In this document: one piece after another, positions 8,898-18,576 of the stretch
Layout of the letters: each line of letters opens with the position of its first letter
Numbering within the stretch: the first letter of the stretch is position 1
NCBI GenBank assembly: GCA_947646015.1
Contig: CANSEY010000006.1
Span: 1 to 64,000 of the forward strand
DNA: 64,000 nt
Source of the DNA: an uncultured Bacteroides sp.
GTDB taxonomy: Bacteria; Bacteroidota; Bacteroidia; Bacteroidales; Bacteroidaceae
Direction of reading: 5' to 3'
Position numbers and translations under genes: made by a program
Notes under the pieces: model-generated
Told to the model about the DNA's origin: nothing
Seen by the model: only the letters and a program-made list of their open reading frames with translations
Database searches by the model: none

Positions 8898-9434
8898 ATG
8901 ATAAACGAAGATAAAATCCGAAAAGCTTGTTCCTCAGATCGCGAGCGGGGATTCAGGTTGCTGGTGGACAGTTTTCAGGAACCGATATATAATTATATCC
9001 GGAGAATGGTAGTGTCTCACGAAGATGCGGAAGATGTGCTGCAAGAAGTCTTCATTCGTGTATTCCGCCATTTGGATCAGTTCCGGAATGAAAGTTCGCT
9101 GAGTACATGGATCTACAGAATTGCAACGAATGAGTGTCTTCGGTTATTGAATAGCCGTAAAGAAGAAGTAATATCAGCGGAAGATGTTCAGGAAGAACTG
9201 ATGAGTAAACTGAAAGCTTCTGACTATGTCGACTACGAAGATGAACTGGCTGTAAAGTTTCAGGAAGCTATATTGACTTTGCCGGAAAAGCAGCGGATCG
9301 TTTTCAACTTGCGCTATTACGATGAACTGGAATATGAAGATATCGCCCGTGTTCTGGATAGTAAGGTTGAGACACTGAAAGTGAATTATCACTATGCGAA
9401 AGATAAGATAAAGGAATATATATTAAACAGGTAA
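8898..9434 (+). CDS. ECF-type RNA polymerase sigma factor
   Basis: A 178-residue sigma-70 family protein. Region 2: VDSFQEPIYNYIRRMV and HEDAEDVLQEVFIRVFRHL with the STWIYRIATNECLRLL segment. Region 4: LTLPEKQRIVFNLRYYDELEYEDIARVL. It resembles RpoE/SigW-type envelope stress sigma factors more than the FecI type of the previous locus. The next gene begins 4 bp after its stop and encodes a likely membrane anti-sigma factor, so the unit is autoregulatory in design. Confidence 0.92.
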   Translation: MINEDKIRKACSSDRERGFRLLVDSFQEPIYNYIRRMVVSHEDAEDVLQEVFIRVFRHLDQFRNESSLSTWIYRIATNECLRLLNSRKEEVISAEDVQEELMSKLKASDYVDYEDELAVKFQEAILTLPEKQRIVFNLRYYDELEYEDIARVLDSKVETLKVNYHYAKDKIKEYILNR

Positions 9435-9438
9435 CATC

Positions 9439-9798
9439 ATGGATAAGGATTTTGATTTTGACAATATTGGTAAGCGGACACCTTATCGCACTCCCGATAA
9501 CTTTTTTGAGGAGACACAGCGTAAGATATTGGAACGTACGGTTGGCGAACAACGCAAGAAGCGTCGGCTGAAAAGGATTATTCCTACTGTGATTGCTGTA
9601 GCAGCAGTATTGGCCGGGATTTTGTTTACGCCGTCTCTCCGCTATATGAATACCGACACACCATCTGCTTCAAATATATTGGCTGTCGATAAAAATAATG
9701 TAACTACAGATCCGGTAGATAAATGGATTAAGGAATTGTCAGATGAGGAGTTGGAAGAGCTCGTCAGCTTCTCTGAAAACGATATATTTTTAAACTGA
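9439..9798 (+). CDS. Small single-pass membrane protein, probable anti-sigma factor
   Basis: A 119-residue protein: about 45 cytoplasmic residues with a basic end (RKKRRLKR), one membrane helix (IIPTVIAVAAVLAGILF, roughly 49-66), and a short acidic periplasmic tail. It is tightly coupled to the ECF sigma gene before it. Size, topology and position fit an anti-sigma factor, although no named anti-sigma domain is recognisable, so the role is inferred from context. Confidence 0.7.
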   Translation: MDKDFDFDNIGKRTPYRTPDNFFEETQRKILERTVGEQRKKRRLKRIIPTVIAVAAVLAGILFTPSLRYMNTDTPSASNILAVDKNNVTTDPVDKWIKELSDEELEELVSFSENDIFLN

Positions 9799-9830
9799 AT
9801 AACTCAATTAATTATTAAAACGTGAAGATT

Positions 9831-10415
9831 ATGAAGACTAAGTTTATTTATGTAGTGTTGATGGCTTTATTTTTGGGAAGCCAGATGACCCTTTCTGCAC
9901 AGAATAAAGAAAACAAAGAAAGAAAACAGCATCCTACACCGGAGCAGATGATGCAGATGCAGACCAATCAGATGGTGAGAGCGCTCATGCTGGATGATGC
10001 AACGGCAGCCAAGTTTACTCCGATATACGAGAAGTATCTGAAAGAACTTCGTGAGTGTCGTATGATGAACTTCAAACCCAGAGCGAGAAAAGATGCAGCT
10101 CAAGGTACGGAAGCCAATACTGCCAAAGAAACTCCAAAACCGGTTATGACAGATGCGGAGATCGCTAAAATGTTGAAAGATCAGTTTGCGCAGAGTCGTA
10201 AGATGCTGGACATCCGTGAGAAGTATTATAATGAGTTCAGCAAGATTCTGTCTCAAAAGCAGATCATGAAGATTTATCAGCAGGAAAAGAGCAATATGAA
10301 TAAATTCAGAAAAGAGTTTGACCGTAGAAAAGGACAGAAACCGGGACAAGGTCACAAACCCGGACAAGACCGCCAGAGACAAAGACAGCATACCCCTCAT
10401 CAAACTCAAAAGTAG
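9831..10415 (+). CDS. Periplasmic Spy/CpxP-like protein
   Basis: About 194 residues with a signal peptide (MKTKFIYVVLMALFLGSQ to LSAQ). The mature chain is helical, rich in Met, Lys and Gln, with repeated helices (PEQMMQMQTNQMVRALMLDD; YYNEFSKILSQKQIMKIYQQ) like Spy/CpxP LTxxQ-type chaperones, and a basic Gly/Gln/Arg tail. The ATG at 9831 is preferred to a GTG at 9822 because it gives a normal signal peptide. It is third in the ECF sigma unit, so it is probably an envelope-stress output or sensor. Confidence 0.75.
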   Translation: MKTKFIYVVLMALFLGSQMTLSAQNKENKERKQHPTPEQMMQMQTNQMVRALMLDDATAAKFTPIYEKYLKELRECRMMNFKPRARKDAAQGTEANTAKETPKPVMTDAEIAKMLKDQFAQSRKMLDIREKYYNEFSKILSQKQIMKIYQQEKSNMNKFRKEFDRRKGQKPGQGHKPGQDRQRQRQHTPHQTQK

Positions 10416-10730
10416 ATAATGGATTAGGTATTATTTATTATAGTGTTTTATTTTACTAAAGTCAACACAAATTGGGCATAGGCAGATATATCTATTCTTT
10501 TCAGTATCGTTGATTATTCATTGTGTCTTGTTACTGATAAGTTTTGGCAGCCTATGCACAGTCCGGCAAAGAGAGCTTTGCCGGACGTGTAGTTGATGCT
10601 GACTCATGATACATGGTATTCTGCGTCTGAATCTGCTGGAAGGATAAAGCTGATTAAATATTTATCAGTCTGAAACCTCTGCGGGGTATTAATTGTTGTA
10701 TCCATGCGAAAACAATGAAAACCTTGCTGA
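10416..10730. other. Intergenic region with a perfect hairpin
   Basis: No gene is seen. At 10561-10586 a perfect 11-bp stem (GTCCGGCAAAG with CTTTGCCGGAC, 4-nt loop) occurs without a T-run. It could be a transcript end or an RNA element ahead of the chloride channel gene at 10731. Confidence 0.55.
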
Positions 10731-12305
10731 ATGGAGTTTCGACTGATTAAAAAATTAAAGGACAGAGGACGTTGGCGTATCTTCAAACTCAAATTGATTG
10801 ATGCGCGGCTTTACTTTGTCAGTATCTTCGTCGGGTTACTGACGGGGCTTATTGCTGTGCCTTATCATTACCTGCTTCAGTTCTTCTTCAATCTTCGCCA
10901 TGACTTCTTTGATTCTCATCCTAAATGGTATTGGTACCTTCCTCTTTTTCTGTTAATGTGGGGGATTCTTATATTTGTCTCCTGGCTGGTGAAAAAGATG
11001 CCGTTGATCACAGGAGGAGGTATTCCACAAACACGTGGAGTTATCAATGGAAGAGTTGCGTATAAACATCCTTTCATTGAGGTGATTGCCAAGTTTGTGG
11101 GAGGAATACTTGCGCTAAGCACCGGTTTGTCTTTGGGACGTGAAGGACCTTCGGTGCAGATCGGTTCGTATGTAGGATGTCTGGTTTCTAAATGGGGGAG
11201 AGTGCTTGCCGGCGAGCGGAAACAATTGTTGGCGGCGGGTGCCGGTGCCGGGTTGGCGGCTGCTTTTGCTGCTCCGTTGGCTTCCTCATTGCTGGTTATA
11301 GAATCTATTGAACGGTTTGATGCGCCAAAGACGGCGATTACTACCTTGCTGGCAGGAGTCGTTGCCGGAGGAGTCGCCAGTTGGCTTTTTCCTATCAATC
11401 CGTATTTTCAGATTGATGCGATTGTACCGGGAATGACTTTCTGGTCACAGGTAAAGTTGTTTCTTCTTTTGGCGGCTGTGGTTTCTGTTTTCGGAAAGTT
11501 CTTTTCTGTCACTACGCTTCAGGTCAAACGTATCTATCCGGCCATCAAGCATCCGGAATACGTAAAAATGCTATATCTGCTCTTTATTGCTTATCTCATC
11601 TCTATGGCAGAAGTCAATCTGACAGGAGGTGGGGAACAGTTTCTGTTGGCACAGGCCATGCATCCCGATACCCATATTCTTTGGATTGTCGGTATGATGT
11701 TGTTGCATTTTGTATTCAGTACCTTTTCTTTTTCGTCAGGACTGCCGGGAGGAAGTTTCATTCCTACATTAGTGACAGGAGGGCTTTTAGGGCAAATAGT
11801 TGCATTGATTCTGGTTCAGCAAGGAGTGATTGCTTATGAAAATATCAGTTATATCATGTTGATCTGTATGTCTGCTTTTCTGGTTGCGGTCATACGTACA
11901 CCTCTCACCGCTATTGTGCTGATTACTGAGATTACGGGACATCTGGAAGTCTTTTATCCTTCTATTGTAGTGGGAGGACTGACTTACTATTTCACGGAAA
12001 TGCTTCAGATAAAACCTTTCAATGTGATTTTATATGATGATATGATTAATTCTCCTGCGTTTAAAGAAGAGGCCCGCTACACTTTATCGGTAGAGGTCAT
12101 GAGCGGTTCTTACCTGGATGGTAAAATCGTGGATGAACTTCGCCTGCCGGAACGTTGTATTATTATTAATGTTCATCGTGACCGGAAAAACTGGCCTCCC
12201 AAAGGGCAGAAACTGATGCCGGGGGATCAGGTGCAGATAGAAATGGACTCGCAGGATATCGAGAAACTCTATGAGCCGTTAGTCAGTATGGCGAATATTT
12301 ATTAA
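10731..12305 (+). CDS. ClC-family chloride channel/antiporter with C-terminal RCK-like domain
   Basis: A 524-residue inner-membrane protein with the ClC selectivity motifs: GGGIPQTRG (variant of GSGIP), GREGPSVQIG with the gating glutamate, and PGGSFIPTLVTGG (GxFxP). The gating glutamate is typical of both channels and H+/Cl- exchangers. After about 435 residues of membrane domain there is a TrkA_C-like regulatory segment (VMSGSYLDGKIVDELRLPERC to PGDQVQIEM). It is a monocistronic gene converging with the endonuclease IV gene. Confidence 0.92.
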   Translation: MEFRLIKKLKDRGRWRIFKLKLIDARLYFVSIFVGLLTGLIAVPYHYLLQFFFNLRHDFFDSHPKWYWYLPLFLLMWGILIFVSWLVKKMPLITGGGIPQTRGVINGRVAYKHPFIEVIAKFVGGILALSTGLSLGREGPSVQIGSYVGCLVSKWGRVLAGERKQLLAAGAGAGLAAAFAAPLASSLLVIESIERFDAPKTAITTLLAGVVAGGVASWLFPINPYFQIDAIVPGMTFWSQVKLFLLLAAVVSVFGKFFSVTTLQVKRIYPAIKHPEYVKMLYLLFIAYLISMAEVNLTGGGEQFLLAQAMHPDTHILWIVGMMLLHFVFSTFSFSSGLPGGSFIPTLVTGGLLGQIVALILVQQGVIAYENISYIMLICMSAFLVAVIRTPLTAIVLITEITGHLEVFYPSIVVGGLTYYFTEMLQIKPFNVILYDDMINSPAFKEEARYTLSVEVMSGSYLDGKIVDELRLPERCIIINVHRDRKNWPPKGQKLMPGDQVQIEMDSQDIEKLYEPLVSMANIY

Positions 12306-12335
12306 AAAAGAAGTGAAGCGTTTATTCAACGCTTC
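12304..12335 (-). terminator. Intrinsic terminator overlapping the end of the endonuclease IV gene
   Basis: GAAGCG/CGCTTC stem at 12315-12335. On the minus strand it is followed by a T-rich tract, and it overlaps the last codons of the endonuclease IV gene. The facing ClC gene ends at 12305, so the element may serve both. Confidence 0.6.
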
Positions 12336-13155
12336 TCAACCATGCAATTTCTTCTGCCCACTTGCTTTCATCGGGTGTTTCAAGAATAAGTGGCATATTA
12401 TCGAATCTTGAATCTTTCATTAATCTTTCAAAGAATGCACTCCCGATCAGTCCCTGGCCTATGTTATCGTGACGGTCAACATGACTGCCTAATTCTTTTT
12501 TAGAATCATTCAGGTGCATACCACGCAGATACTCGAAACCTACTTCTTTTTCAAATTCGTCAAAGACTTTATCGTAATCATTCACTATGTCATATCCCGC
12601 TGTATATGTATGGCAAGTATCCAGGCAAATACCTACACGGCTTTTATCATTCACCCGGTCGATGATATATCTTAATTGCCAGAATTCACTTCCTAAATTA
12701 CTGCCTTGCCCCGCAGTATTTTCAATAACGGCCGTTACTCCTTTAGTCTTCTCCAAAGTCAGGTTGATACTTTCTGCAATGAGTGCGAGACAATCCTCTA
12801 TGGAGATTTTATTCAGATGGCTGCCGGGATGGAAATTGAGAAGTTTCAGTCCTAATTGTTCGCAGCGTTGCATCTCATCTAAAAAGGCAGCTCGACTTTT
12901 CTCCAATCCTTCTTCTTCGGGGTGTCCCAAATTAATAAGGTAACTGTCATGCGGTAAAATATAGTCTGTTTGGAAATTGTACTTAGTGCAATTTTCTTTG
13001 AAAAGATGGATGTTTTCTTCTGTCAATGGTTTACTCACCCATTGACGTTGATTTTTAGTAAACAGGGCAAAGGCATTTGCTCCAATCTCATGTGCATTGA
13101 CAGGGGCGAATTCTACGCCGCCGGATGCGCTTACATGTGCTCCAATGTATTTCAT
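12322..13155 (-). CDS. nfo: Endonuclease IV (AP endonuclease)
   Basis: A 277-residue cytoplasmic DNA-repair enzyme that cleaves 5' to abasic sites. It has the family signatures [13 protein letters not shown], the NFHPGS motif, [20 protein letters not shown] and [11 protein letters not shown], which provide the three-zinc site (His, Glu, Asp ligands). The length is typical. It is transcribed away from the heparin locus, separated from it by the first 22-bp repeat array. Confidence 0.96.
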   Translation of the reverse strand: MKYIGAHVSASGGVEFAPVNAHEIGANAFALFTKNQRQWVSKPLTEENIHLFKENCTKYNFQTDYILPHDSYLINLGHPEEEGLEKSRAAFLDEMQRCEQLGLKLLNFHPGSHLNKISIEDCLALIAESINLTLEKTKGVTAVIENTAGQGSNLGSEFWQLRYIIDRVNDKSRVGICLDTCHTYTAGYDIVNDYDKVFDEFEKEVGFEYLRGMHLNDSKKELGSHVDRHDNIGQGLIGSAFFERLMKDSRFDNMPLILETPDESKWAEEIAWLRSVE

Positions 13156-13308
13156 CTTTTATTCTATTTAAATTTTATCTGTTGATATAACATTTATGCA
13201 GGTTTCAATGTTTGCGTAGAGTACCAACATAGGCAAAGATACAATTTTTTAGTAGTAAACTCAATGCTCATTATGATAAAGGTACAGTGATCTACTGTCT
13301 TTTTATAT

Positions 13309-13430
13309 CCCACATCTCAGGTATTAATGGTTGAGTTGTCAGATGTTAATATCTGAGATGTCAACTGTTAATACCTGAAAAGTCAGATATTAATACCTGT
13401 CATGGACATTATTAATGCTTGAAATGTGGC
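13309..13430. repeat. 22-bp periodic repeat array 1 (TTAAT series)
   Basis: Five copies of TTAAT start at 13324, 13346, 13368, 13390 and 13412, exactly 22 bp apart. Flanks recur imperfectly (GTCAG/GTCAA before, ACCTG/ATCTG after), so several units form interrupted palindromes such as CAGAT-N6-ATCTG. The array lies about 105 bp downstream of the PL15-type lyase gene and is the main content of the 381-bp gap 13156-13536; no ORF or cas gene accompanies it. Confidence 0.8.
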
Positions 13431-13536
13431 ATAATAAGCATTGTCACCTTCAATAAAAGACAATAAAAGAAAGGAGCTATTCGTAAGTTTATAATAACCA
13501 TTGAATAGCTCCATATTGTGTGCCAGAATTGAGAAA

Positions 13537-16158
13537 TTATATCTCAAAATCCGGTAAATAGTCAGTCAGAACCTTATTGACCTGTTTCCCTTGTACTTGA
13601 TCTGTGATGATAGTCGCACCTTCCTTCTTGCCGGCATCGTATTTCAAAGAAACCTTTTCCGCTTGATGGGTGACGCTGATTGCCGCTTTCCCTTTCTCCG
13701 TCAGATTGCAGGTAATAATCCAGTCGCCTACTTGTACGGTATTGCCTTGGCGAACCACTTTCATATCCGCACGGTTATTTCCATGTGTATCCATAACGGT
13801 GAGGAAACGGGCAGTTTTACATGGAATGGTAGTAGACGAAAAATGCCAGTGATTGGGATACTTCACAGCTTTTCCCAGGGCATTGGTTACATTCTTCCAG
13901 TTGGTTGGAGCGCAGAAGAAGGTATCTACGATGGCCTGTTCCGTCTTTGCCGAACTGAAAAGATGAGCAACAGAGATGCCTCCATCCTTATTCTTTCCCG
14001 TAACTTTCACTTCATCAGGAAGTTCCTGCATTTCCATCGGAAGTTCTACCGTATGCAGCAGATAGCTCCATGTGACCGCTTCTTTTCCTTCCAGTTCATC
14101 ATAAATCACATACACTCCCGTATTGCCTAATTGAATGATGTGCCGACGGAACATCTTCAGTTTGTTCTCATCCCATCCCTTTTCGGGAGTGTACTGCGTG
14201 CCGGAAAGTTCACCACGTTTCAACCAGATAGGAGCTGTGATCTTTCCGTAAGCATTGGAAGCGTCTCCCACCATATACGAAATCTTTTCTCCTTCATACC
14301 AACGGGGAATCCATCCGTAACCTTCCGTCCCGATAGTCTGAGTCATTCCATTGACCAGAATACTGTTGTGTGCACGGGTGTTTCGATAGGAATACATACA
14401 ATGGTCATCGGTAAAACCGGTACGATGTCCGCTGCTATAGAAGATCGCCTTGCCGCCATAGAAGGTATTAAATGCATTCTGATTGGCCAATGCGTGCGAA
14501 GTTGAACCGTATGGACTGGAACGGAATGACAACATTGCGTTCTTTTCTATATCCCCCAACGAAGTATGCATCGTAGCAATTCCCGTTTCATTAAATACTT
14601 TCGTCATCGGCAACTCTGCCAATGAGTGTTCTTCTTTCGGGAGTGCCTTGTCAGTAATGCAGCGATACCAGGTCAGATCACCTGCTTTTCCAAGAAAAGA
14701 CTTTTTCATGATATCCGGTTCTTTCTCTAGAATGGTACGTGCGTAGGCGGCTGCCCACGGATTATTGCATTCACGTGCTAAAGCATCCGCATAGCCGACC
14801 CGTGTCCCGTTCGGTTTCATTTTCGTTTCATGGGAGTTACCGTGTCCCGCAGATTTGGAGAACGGAGGCTGATGATAGATTACATAGAGCGCATTGTTGT
14901 TATACCAGGGATCGGCAAAGAAATCGAAACCGCTGATACGTGAATAGAAAGCGGGAACTTCGATCAATGTACGAAGGTTGACATGGAAATAAGAGTCACC
15001 GTTGTGCCATCCTCCGTCGGTGTTGAGTCCCGGCAGACGGGATACCCATTCGTTATAGCAATAATCTACCCAAGTGGAAGCCATCGGCAATTCACCGTAT
15101 GTAGCAAAAGCTGCCATATTCAGAATACGGAAAGTCATCTGCCATACATGATTGTCGGCAATACGGTTTTCCAGATGATTCACATATTCATGATAAAACT
15201 TATGGGCGTTTTCGCTGATCGTTTCGAGAAGCAACTGTTTCTCGGCAGGCGTTAACAGATTGTACCATGCATCATAAGCGGAAGTACTCATGGACAGAAT
15301 CGTGGAGCGGTTGAAATCTCCTGCGAAGTACTTACTGTCTTTCCACGAAAGAATTTCGGAAAGACGTTTGATACCTTCTTTGTAGTACACTTCGTCTTTC
15401 GTCAGCAGATAAGCGCGTACCATAGCTTCTATGTTCGCTTCTTCGCGGTCTACTATCTTGCGGCTTTCCCGAATCAATGCCGAGCGATATTGTACGATGT
15501 TCGTCAATTTGACTACTTGGGTGGTATCGATTTCCTCTTCCAGATGTTTCAATGGATGATTGAGGCATTTCCTTGCTTTCTGAATATAGAGCTGCGCTTC
15601 CGGATTATTCTTGTTCCGCTCGATGATCTGATCCCAGTCTTTGGCAGCGAGCAGGATACGGGGATGGCTTTGAGAGAACTTCGCCAGCACTTCTTGCAAG
15701 GAGGGAGGATTGAACGTACGTGTCTGCTCGTCCACATAGAAATGATAGACGGGCGACCATTCTTCTTTGCCGTCCTTATCAAGGTAGGCGTGCTGCCAAT
15801 ACCATTTCCCTTTTTCAAAGAGTTTGAAAGGATTGAAGAAAGCCCAGTTTCTTTCGGCGGTCATTACTTCCGATTTAAACTCAGGATCACGTGCGATACG
15901 GATGCGGTATGTCACTTCCGGTTTGTGATTTTCTTCTTCCACTCCGTCAAGCACAGGTCCGAGGTGGGGGAACTTATCCGGCCACATGAAACGCGGCGGA
16001 TTGACTGCTATGTGCTGACCGTCTAGTGGAGAAGGTGTTTCGCGGACTTCATGCATCAGCGTCTGCTGACTCAGACGCAGGATGCTTTTCTGCGCATATC
16101 CACTATAGGAAAGCATAGCTACAAATAACAGGAAAATATAATATCGTTGTTTCATCAT
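13537..16158 (-). CDS. Heparinase II/III family lyase with DUF4962 (PL15-type)
   Basis: An 873-residue protein with a signal peptide (to SGYAQ) and no lipobox, so probably periplasmic. It has an N-terminal DUF4962 region (residues about 40-480, an alpha/alpha toroid) and a heparinase II/III-like beta-sandwich half (FNTFYGGKAIFYSSGHRTG, NTRAHNSILVNGMTQ). By position and architecture it corresponds to the PL15 exo-lyase of the B. thetaiotaomicron heparin locus, which degrades heparan/heparin oligosaccharides by beta-elimination. It is the last gene of the operon, 1 bp after the MFS gene. Confidence 0.85.
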   Translation of the reverse strand: MMKQRYYIFLLFVAMLSYSGYAQKSILRLSQQTLMHEVRETPSPLDGQHIAVNPPRFMWPDKFPHLGPVLDGVEEENHKPEVTYRIRIARDPEFKSEVMTAERNWAFFNPFKLFEKGKWYWQHAYLDKDGKEEWSPVYHFYVDEQTRTFNPPSLQEVLAKFSQSHPRILLAAKDWDQIIERNKNNPEAQLYIQKARKCLNHPLKHLEEEIDTTQVVKLTNIVQYRSALIRESRKIVDREEANIEAMVRAYLLTKDEVYYKEGIKRLSEILSWKDSKYFAGDFNRSTILSMSTSAYDAWYNLLTPAEKQLLLETISENAHKFYHEYVNHLENRIADNHVWQMTFRILNMAAFATYGELPMASTWVDYCYNEWVSRLPGLNTDGGWHNGDSYFHVNLRTLIEVPAFYSRISGFDFFADPWYNNNALYVIYHQPPFSKSAGHGNSHETKMKPNGTRVGYADALARECNNPWAAAYARTILEKEPDIMKKSFLGKAGDLTWYRCITDKALPKEEHSLAELPMTKVFNETGIATMHTSLGDIEKNAMLSFRSSPYGSTSHALANQNAFNTFYGGKAIFYSSGHRTGFTDDHCMYSYRNTRAHNSILVNGMTQTIGTEGYGWIPRWYEGEKISYMVGDASNAYGKITAPIWLKRGELSGTQYTPEKGWDENKLKMFRRHIIQLGNTGVYVIYDELEGKEAVTWSYLLHTVELPMEMQELPDEVKVTGKNKDGGISVAHLFSSAKTEQAIVDTFFCAPTNWKNVTNALGKAVKYPNHWHFSSTTIPCKTARFLTVMDTHGNNRADMKVVRQGNTVQVGDWIITCNLTEKGKAAISVTHQAEKVSLKYDAGKKEGATIITDQVQGKQVNKVLTDYLPDFEI

Positions 16159-16159
16159 C

Positions 16160-17425
16160 TTATTTTTTTAAGAGTTCTTTTAGACTGATTGTCTTGTTGT
16201 TGATCAGCGGACGTGCCCAGAAACCGATGAAGGTGATATATCCCACAAAGAGCAGGATAGACAGCATACCTGTACGCAAGGACGTAGCATCTGCCAATGT
16301 ACTCACAATCATCGGCCCGCCTGCTCCACCCACGATAGCCGAACATAAAATTCCGGCAAATGAGCCGTGATGCTGTGAAGCCGAGTTCAGCGCCAATGAG
16401 AAGACGATAGAGTACATCATGGAAATACTGAATCCGATAGCAGGAAAGGCGATTAGCGAAACATCCTTGCTTCCGAATAAAGCGGCTAGTAACAGCACTA
16501 TCGTCAATACCCCCGAAACCTGTAGCAGGCGTTTGCTGTCAATCAGTTTCAGAAGAATCATTCCGACCAGACAGCCTGCCGTCATCAGTCCCCAGAAGTA
16601 GCTGACTGCCTGCGCACCTTCCGTCTGCGGGTTTACACCGTGATATTGTTCGAGGAAGGTACTCATGAAGATAGAGGTTCCTTGTTCCGTACTGACATAG
16701 CAGAAGATTCCCAGAAAGAACAACCATACATATTTCTGCTTGAACAGGGCGAGGTAGGAATCTTTCGATCCGCTTTTCTCATCTTCTTTCAGTTCAATCT
16801 TCGGGAAATGCGAAACGCCGACGGCAATCAGCATCACCAGCAACAATAAGGTAAATACCCAGTAGAGAGATACCCAAGGCATATCTTGTGGCGTCATATC
16901 CGCCAGCAAGTCAAGGATAAGGCTTTTTCCTGCTGTATAAGTGGCAGGATCAAGTTCCCGAATCAGATAAGTATATGCCAACGGGCTTAGGAAGGAGGCG
17001 ATACCGAACATAAATTGTGCCAGTTCAGCGATGAAAGCATAGTTTTCTTCTCCTCCTACAGTACGTTGGAGCGGATTCAGCACGGTTTGCAGCATTGCCA
17101 TTCCCAGACCGATGATGAAAGATGAAGCTAGCAACATCGGATAAGTATGCATACAGGCGAACAGGATGGTTCCGATAAACGGCATCAGGAATCCACAGAA
17201 CAAGACAGGCTTTTCACCGAAACGGTCGATCAGTAGTCCGGCAGGGATGGACATAATGGCGTAAGCCAGAAAGAAGGAAGTCGGGATAAACCCCGCCATC
17301 GCAAGATCGCTCAGATTGAAATTGTGGATAATGTCCGGAATAAGCGGTCCCAGAATATTGGTAATAAACGAGATAGTGAACCAGAACGCCATAATCAGCG
17401 CCAGCATTCCTAGATTTTTCTTCAT
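16160..17425 (-). CDS. MFS sugar transporter
   Basis: A 421-residue inner-membrane protein with 12 predicted helices and the MFS loop motif GLLIDRFGEKP between helices 2 and 3. It is in the middle of the heparin operon, adjacent to the kinase and lyase genes, so it probably carries the monosaccharides or disaccharides produced in the periplasm (such as GlcNAc or glucosamine) into the cytoplasm. Substrate is inferred only from context. Confidence 0.85.
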   Translation of the reverse strand: MKKNLGMLALIMAFWFTISFITNILGPLIPDIIHNFNLSDLAMAGFIPTSFFLAYAIMSIPAGLLIDRFGEKPVLFCGFLMPFIGTILFACMHTYPMLLASSFIIGLGMAMLQTVLNPLQRTVGGEENYAFIAELAQFMFGIASFLSPLAYTYLIRELDPATYTAGKSLILDLLADMTPQDMPWVSLYWVFTLLLLVMLIAVGVSHFPKIELKEDEKSGSKDSYLALFKQKYVWLFFLGIFCYVSTEQGTSIFMSTFLEQYHGVNPQTEGAQAVSYFWGLMTAGCLVGMILLKLIDSKRLLQVSGVLTIVLLLAALFGSKDVSLIAFPAIGFSISMMYSIVFSLALNSASQHHGSFAGILCSAIVGGAGGPMIVSTLADATSLRTGMLSILLFVGYITFIGFWARPLINNKTISLKELLKK

Positions 17426-17462
17426 AATCTTAAATAAGTTGAGAAGGTTTTCTGCTCTTCAT

Positions 17463-18416
17463 TTAATTCGGTTTTCTATTTAAAAAGAGGGAGGCGGCAC
17501 CGATACTTCCGGCTTTGTTGCCTAAAGAGGCCGCCATGATTTCCGTGTTCACGGCACAGTCGGGGATGGCATAGCGAAGGGCTTTCTCACTTACTTTCTG
17601 AATATAAAAGTCTCCGGCTTCGGACAGTCCTCCGCCGATAACGACTCTTTGAGGGCTGAAGATATTAATAAATCCGGCAATGCCGTGACCGAGGAAATCA
17701 CAATGTTCGTTCAGCGACTCAGCCGCAATCTTATCTCCTTGTTTATAGAGACGGACGATCAATTCTCCGTTTATTTCTTCATTCGGATAAGAGATGCCGG
17801 CTTCGGCTATCCGTTTGCTGAAACGACGGACCAGTGCGGCAGTGGAAGCATAATGTTCAAGGCATCCTATTGAACCGCAGGCGCAAGGTTCACCATTAGC
17901 TATCAAGGGGACATGTCCCAATTCAGTACCTCTATTGGCGTATCCGTTAAACAGTTTGCCGTCAATTATGACTGCGCCACCGATACCGGTTCCTACAGTC
18001 AGAAAGACCACATGAGTGGCTCCGTTTCCGGCTCCGTACATCGTTTCGCCGAGTCCCATCAGATTAGCGTCATTTCCCAGTTGGGTAGGAAGTCCGGTCT
18101 CTTTTTCCATCCGGTCTGCCAGTTTCAGATTTTCCCAGCCTTGAATATTCTCCGCACCTCCCAATACGATACGATTCGTACAATCGACAATTCCCGGTGT
18201 CCCTATCCCGATACCGGCTATCGTATATTCCTTTGCTTCGGCAAAGGTTTTCACTTCATTGACTGCCTTGACTAATTGCCCGATGACAGCTTCGGCTGAT
18301 ACGTCGGCATTCGACGGTAGCTTCCCTTGAAAGTGAAATACGCCATTATTATCAATAAGAGCGTATTTCACAGAAGTCCCGCCAAGATCAATTCCTATAG
18401 CGTATTCTTTTTCCAT
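17463..18416 (-). CDS. ROK-family sugar kinase
   Basis: A 317-residue cytoplasmic enzyme with an N-terminal ATP-binding loop (GIDLGGTSVKYALID), the ROK zinc-binding motif (ELGHVPL followed by CACGSIGCLEHYAS) and the sugar-binding VFLTVGTGIGGAVI segment with the GNDANLMG catalytic Asp. ROK kinases phosphorylate glucose, GlcNAc, ManNAc or related hexoses; in a heparin locus glucosamine or GlcNAc is likely. It lacks the N-terminal helix-turn-helix of ROK repressors. The gap to the upstream gene is filled by repeat array 2. Confidence 0.92.
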   Translation of the reverse strand: MEKEYAIGIDLGGTSVKYALIDNNGVFHFQGKLPSNADVSAEAVIGQLVKAVNEVKTFAEAKEYTIAGIGIGTPGIVDCTNRIVLGGAENIQGWENLKLADRMEKETGLPTQLGNDANLMGLGETMYGAGNGATHVVFLTVGTGIGGAVIIDGKLFNGYANRGTELGHVPLIANGEPCACGSIGCLEHYASTAALVRRFSKRIAEAGISYPNEEINGELIVRLYKQGDKIAAESLNEHCDFLGHGIAGFINIFSPQRVVIGGGLSEAGDFYIQKVSEKALRYAIPDCAVNTEIMAASLGNKAGSIGAASLFLNRKPN

Positions 18417-18449
18417 ATAACTAGGTATGTTTTAAATTCGTTTATACTG

Positions 18450-18544
18450 TGCCATGCTTGTGCCACCGTATTGGCACGCTTGTGCCAAAGGCTTGGCATA
18501 GCAGTGCCAACAGCTTGACACAACTGTGCCAACGGCTTGGCACA
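18450..18544. repeat. 22-bp periodic repeat array 2 (GTGCCA/TGGCAC series)
   Basis: GTGCCA starts at 18461, 18483, 18505 and 18527, exactly 22 bp apart, each followed after 6 bp by TGGCAC or a one-base variant (18473, 18495, 18517, 18539). A further GTGCCA half-site sits at 18450, half a period earlier. Each unit is thus an interrupted palindrome. The array fills the gap between the DUF3604 gene and the ROK kinase gene inside the heparin operon. Confidence 0.88.
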
Positions 18545-18576
18545 AGCAAAGCAACTGTTTTCTTTCATATACCAGT

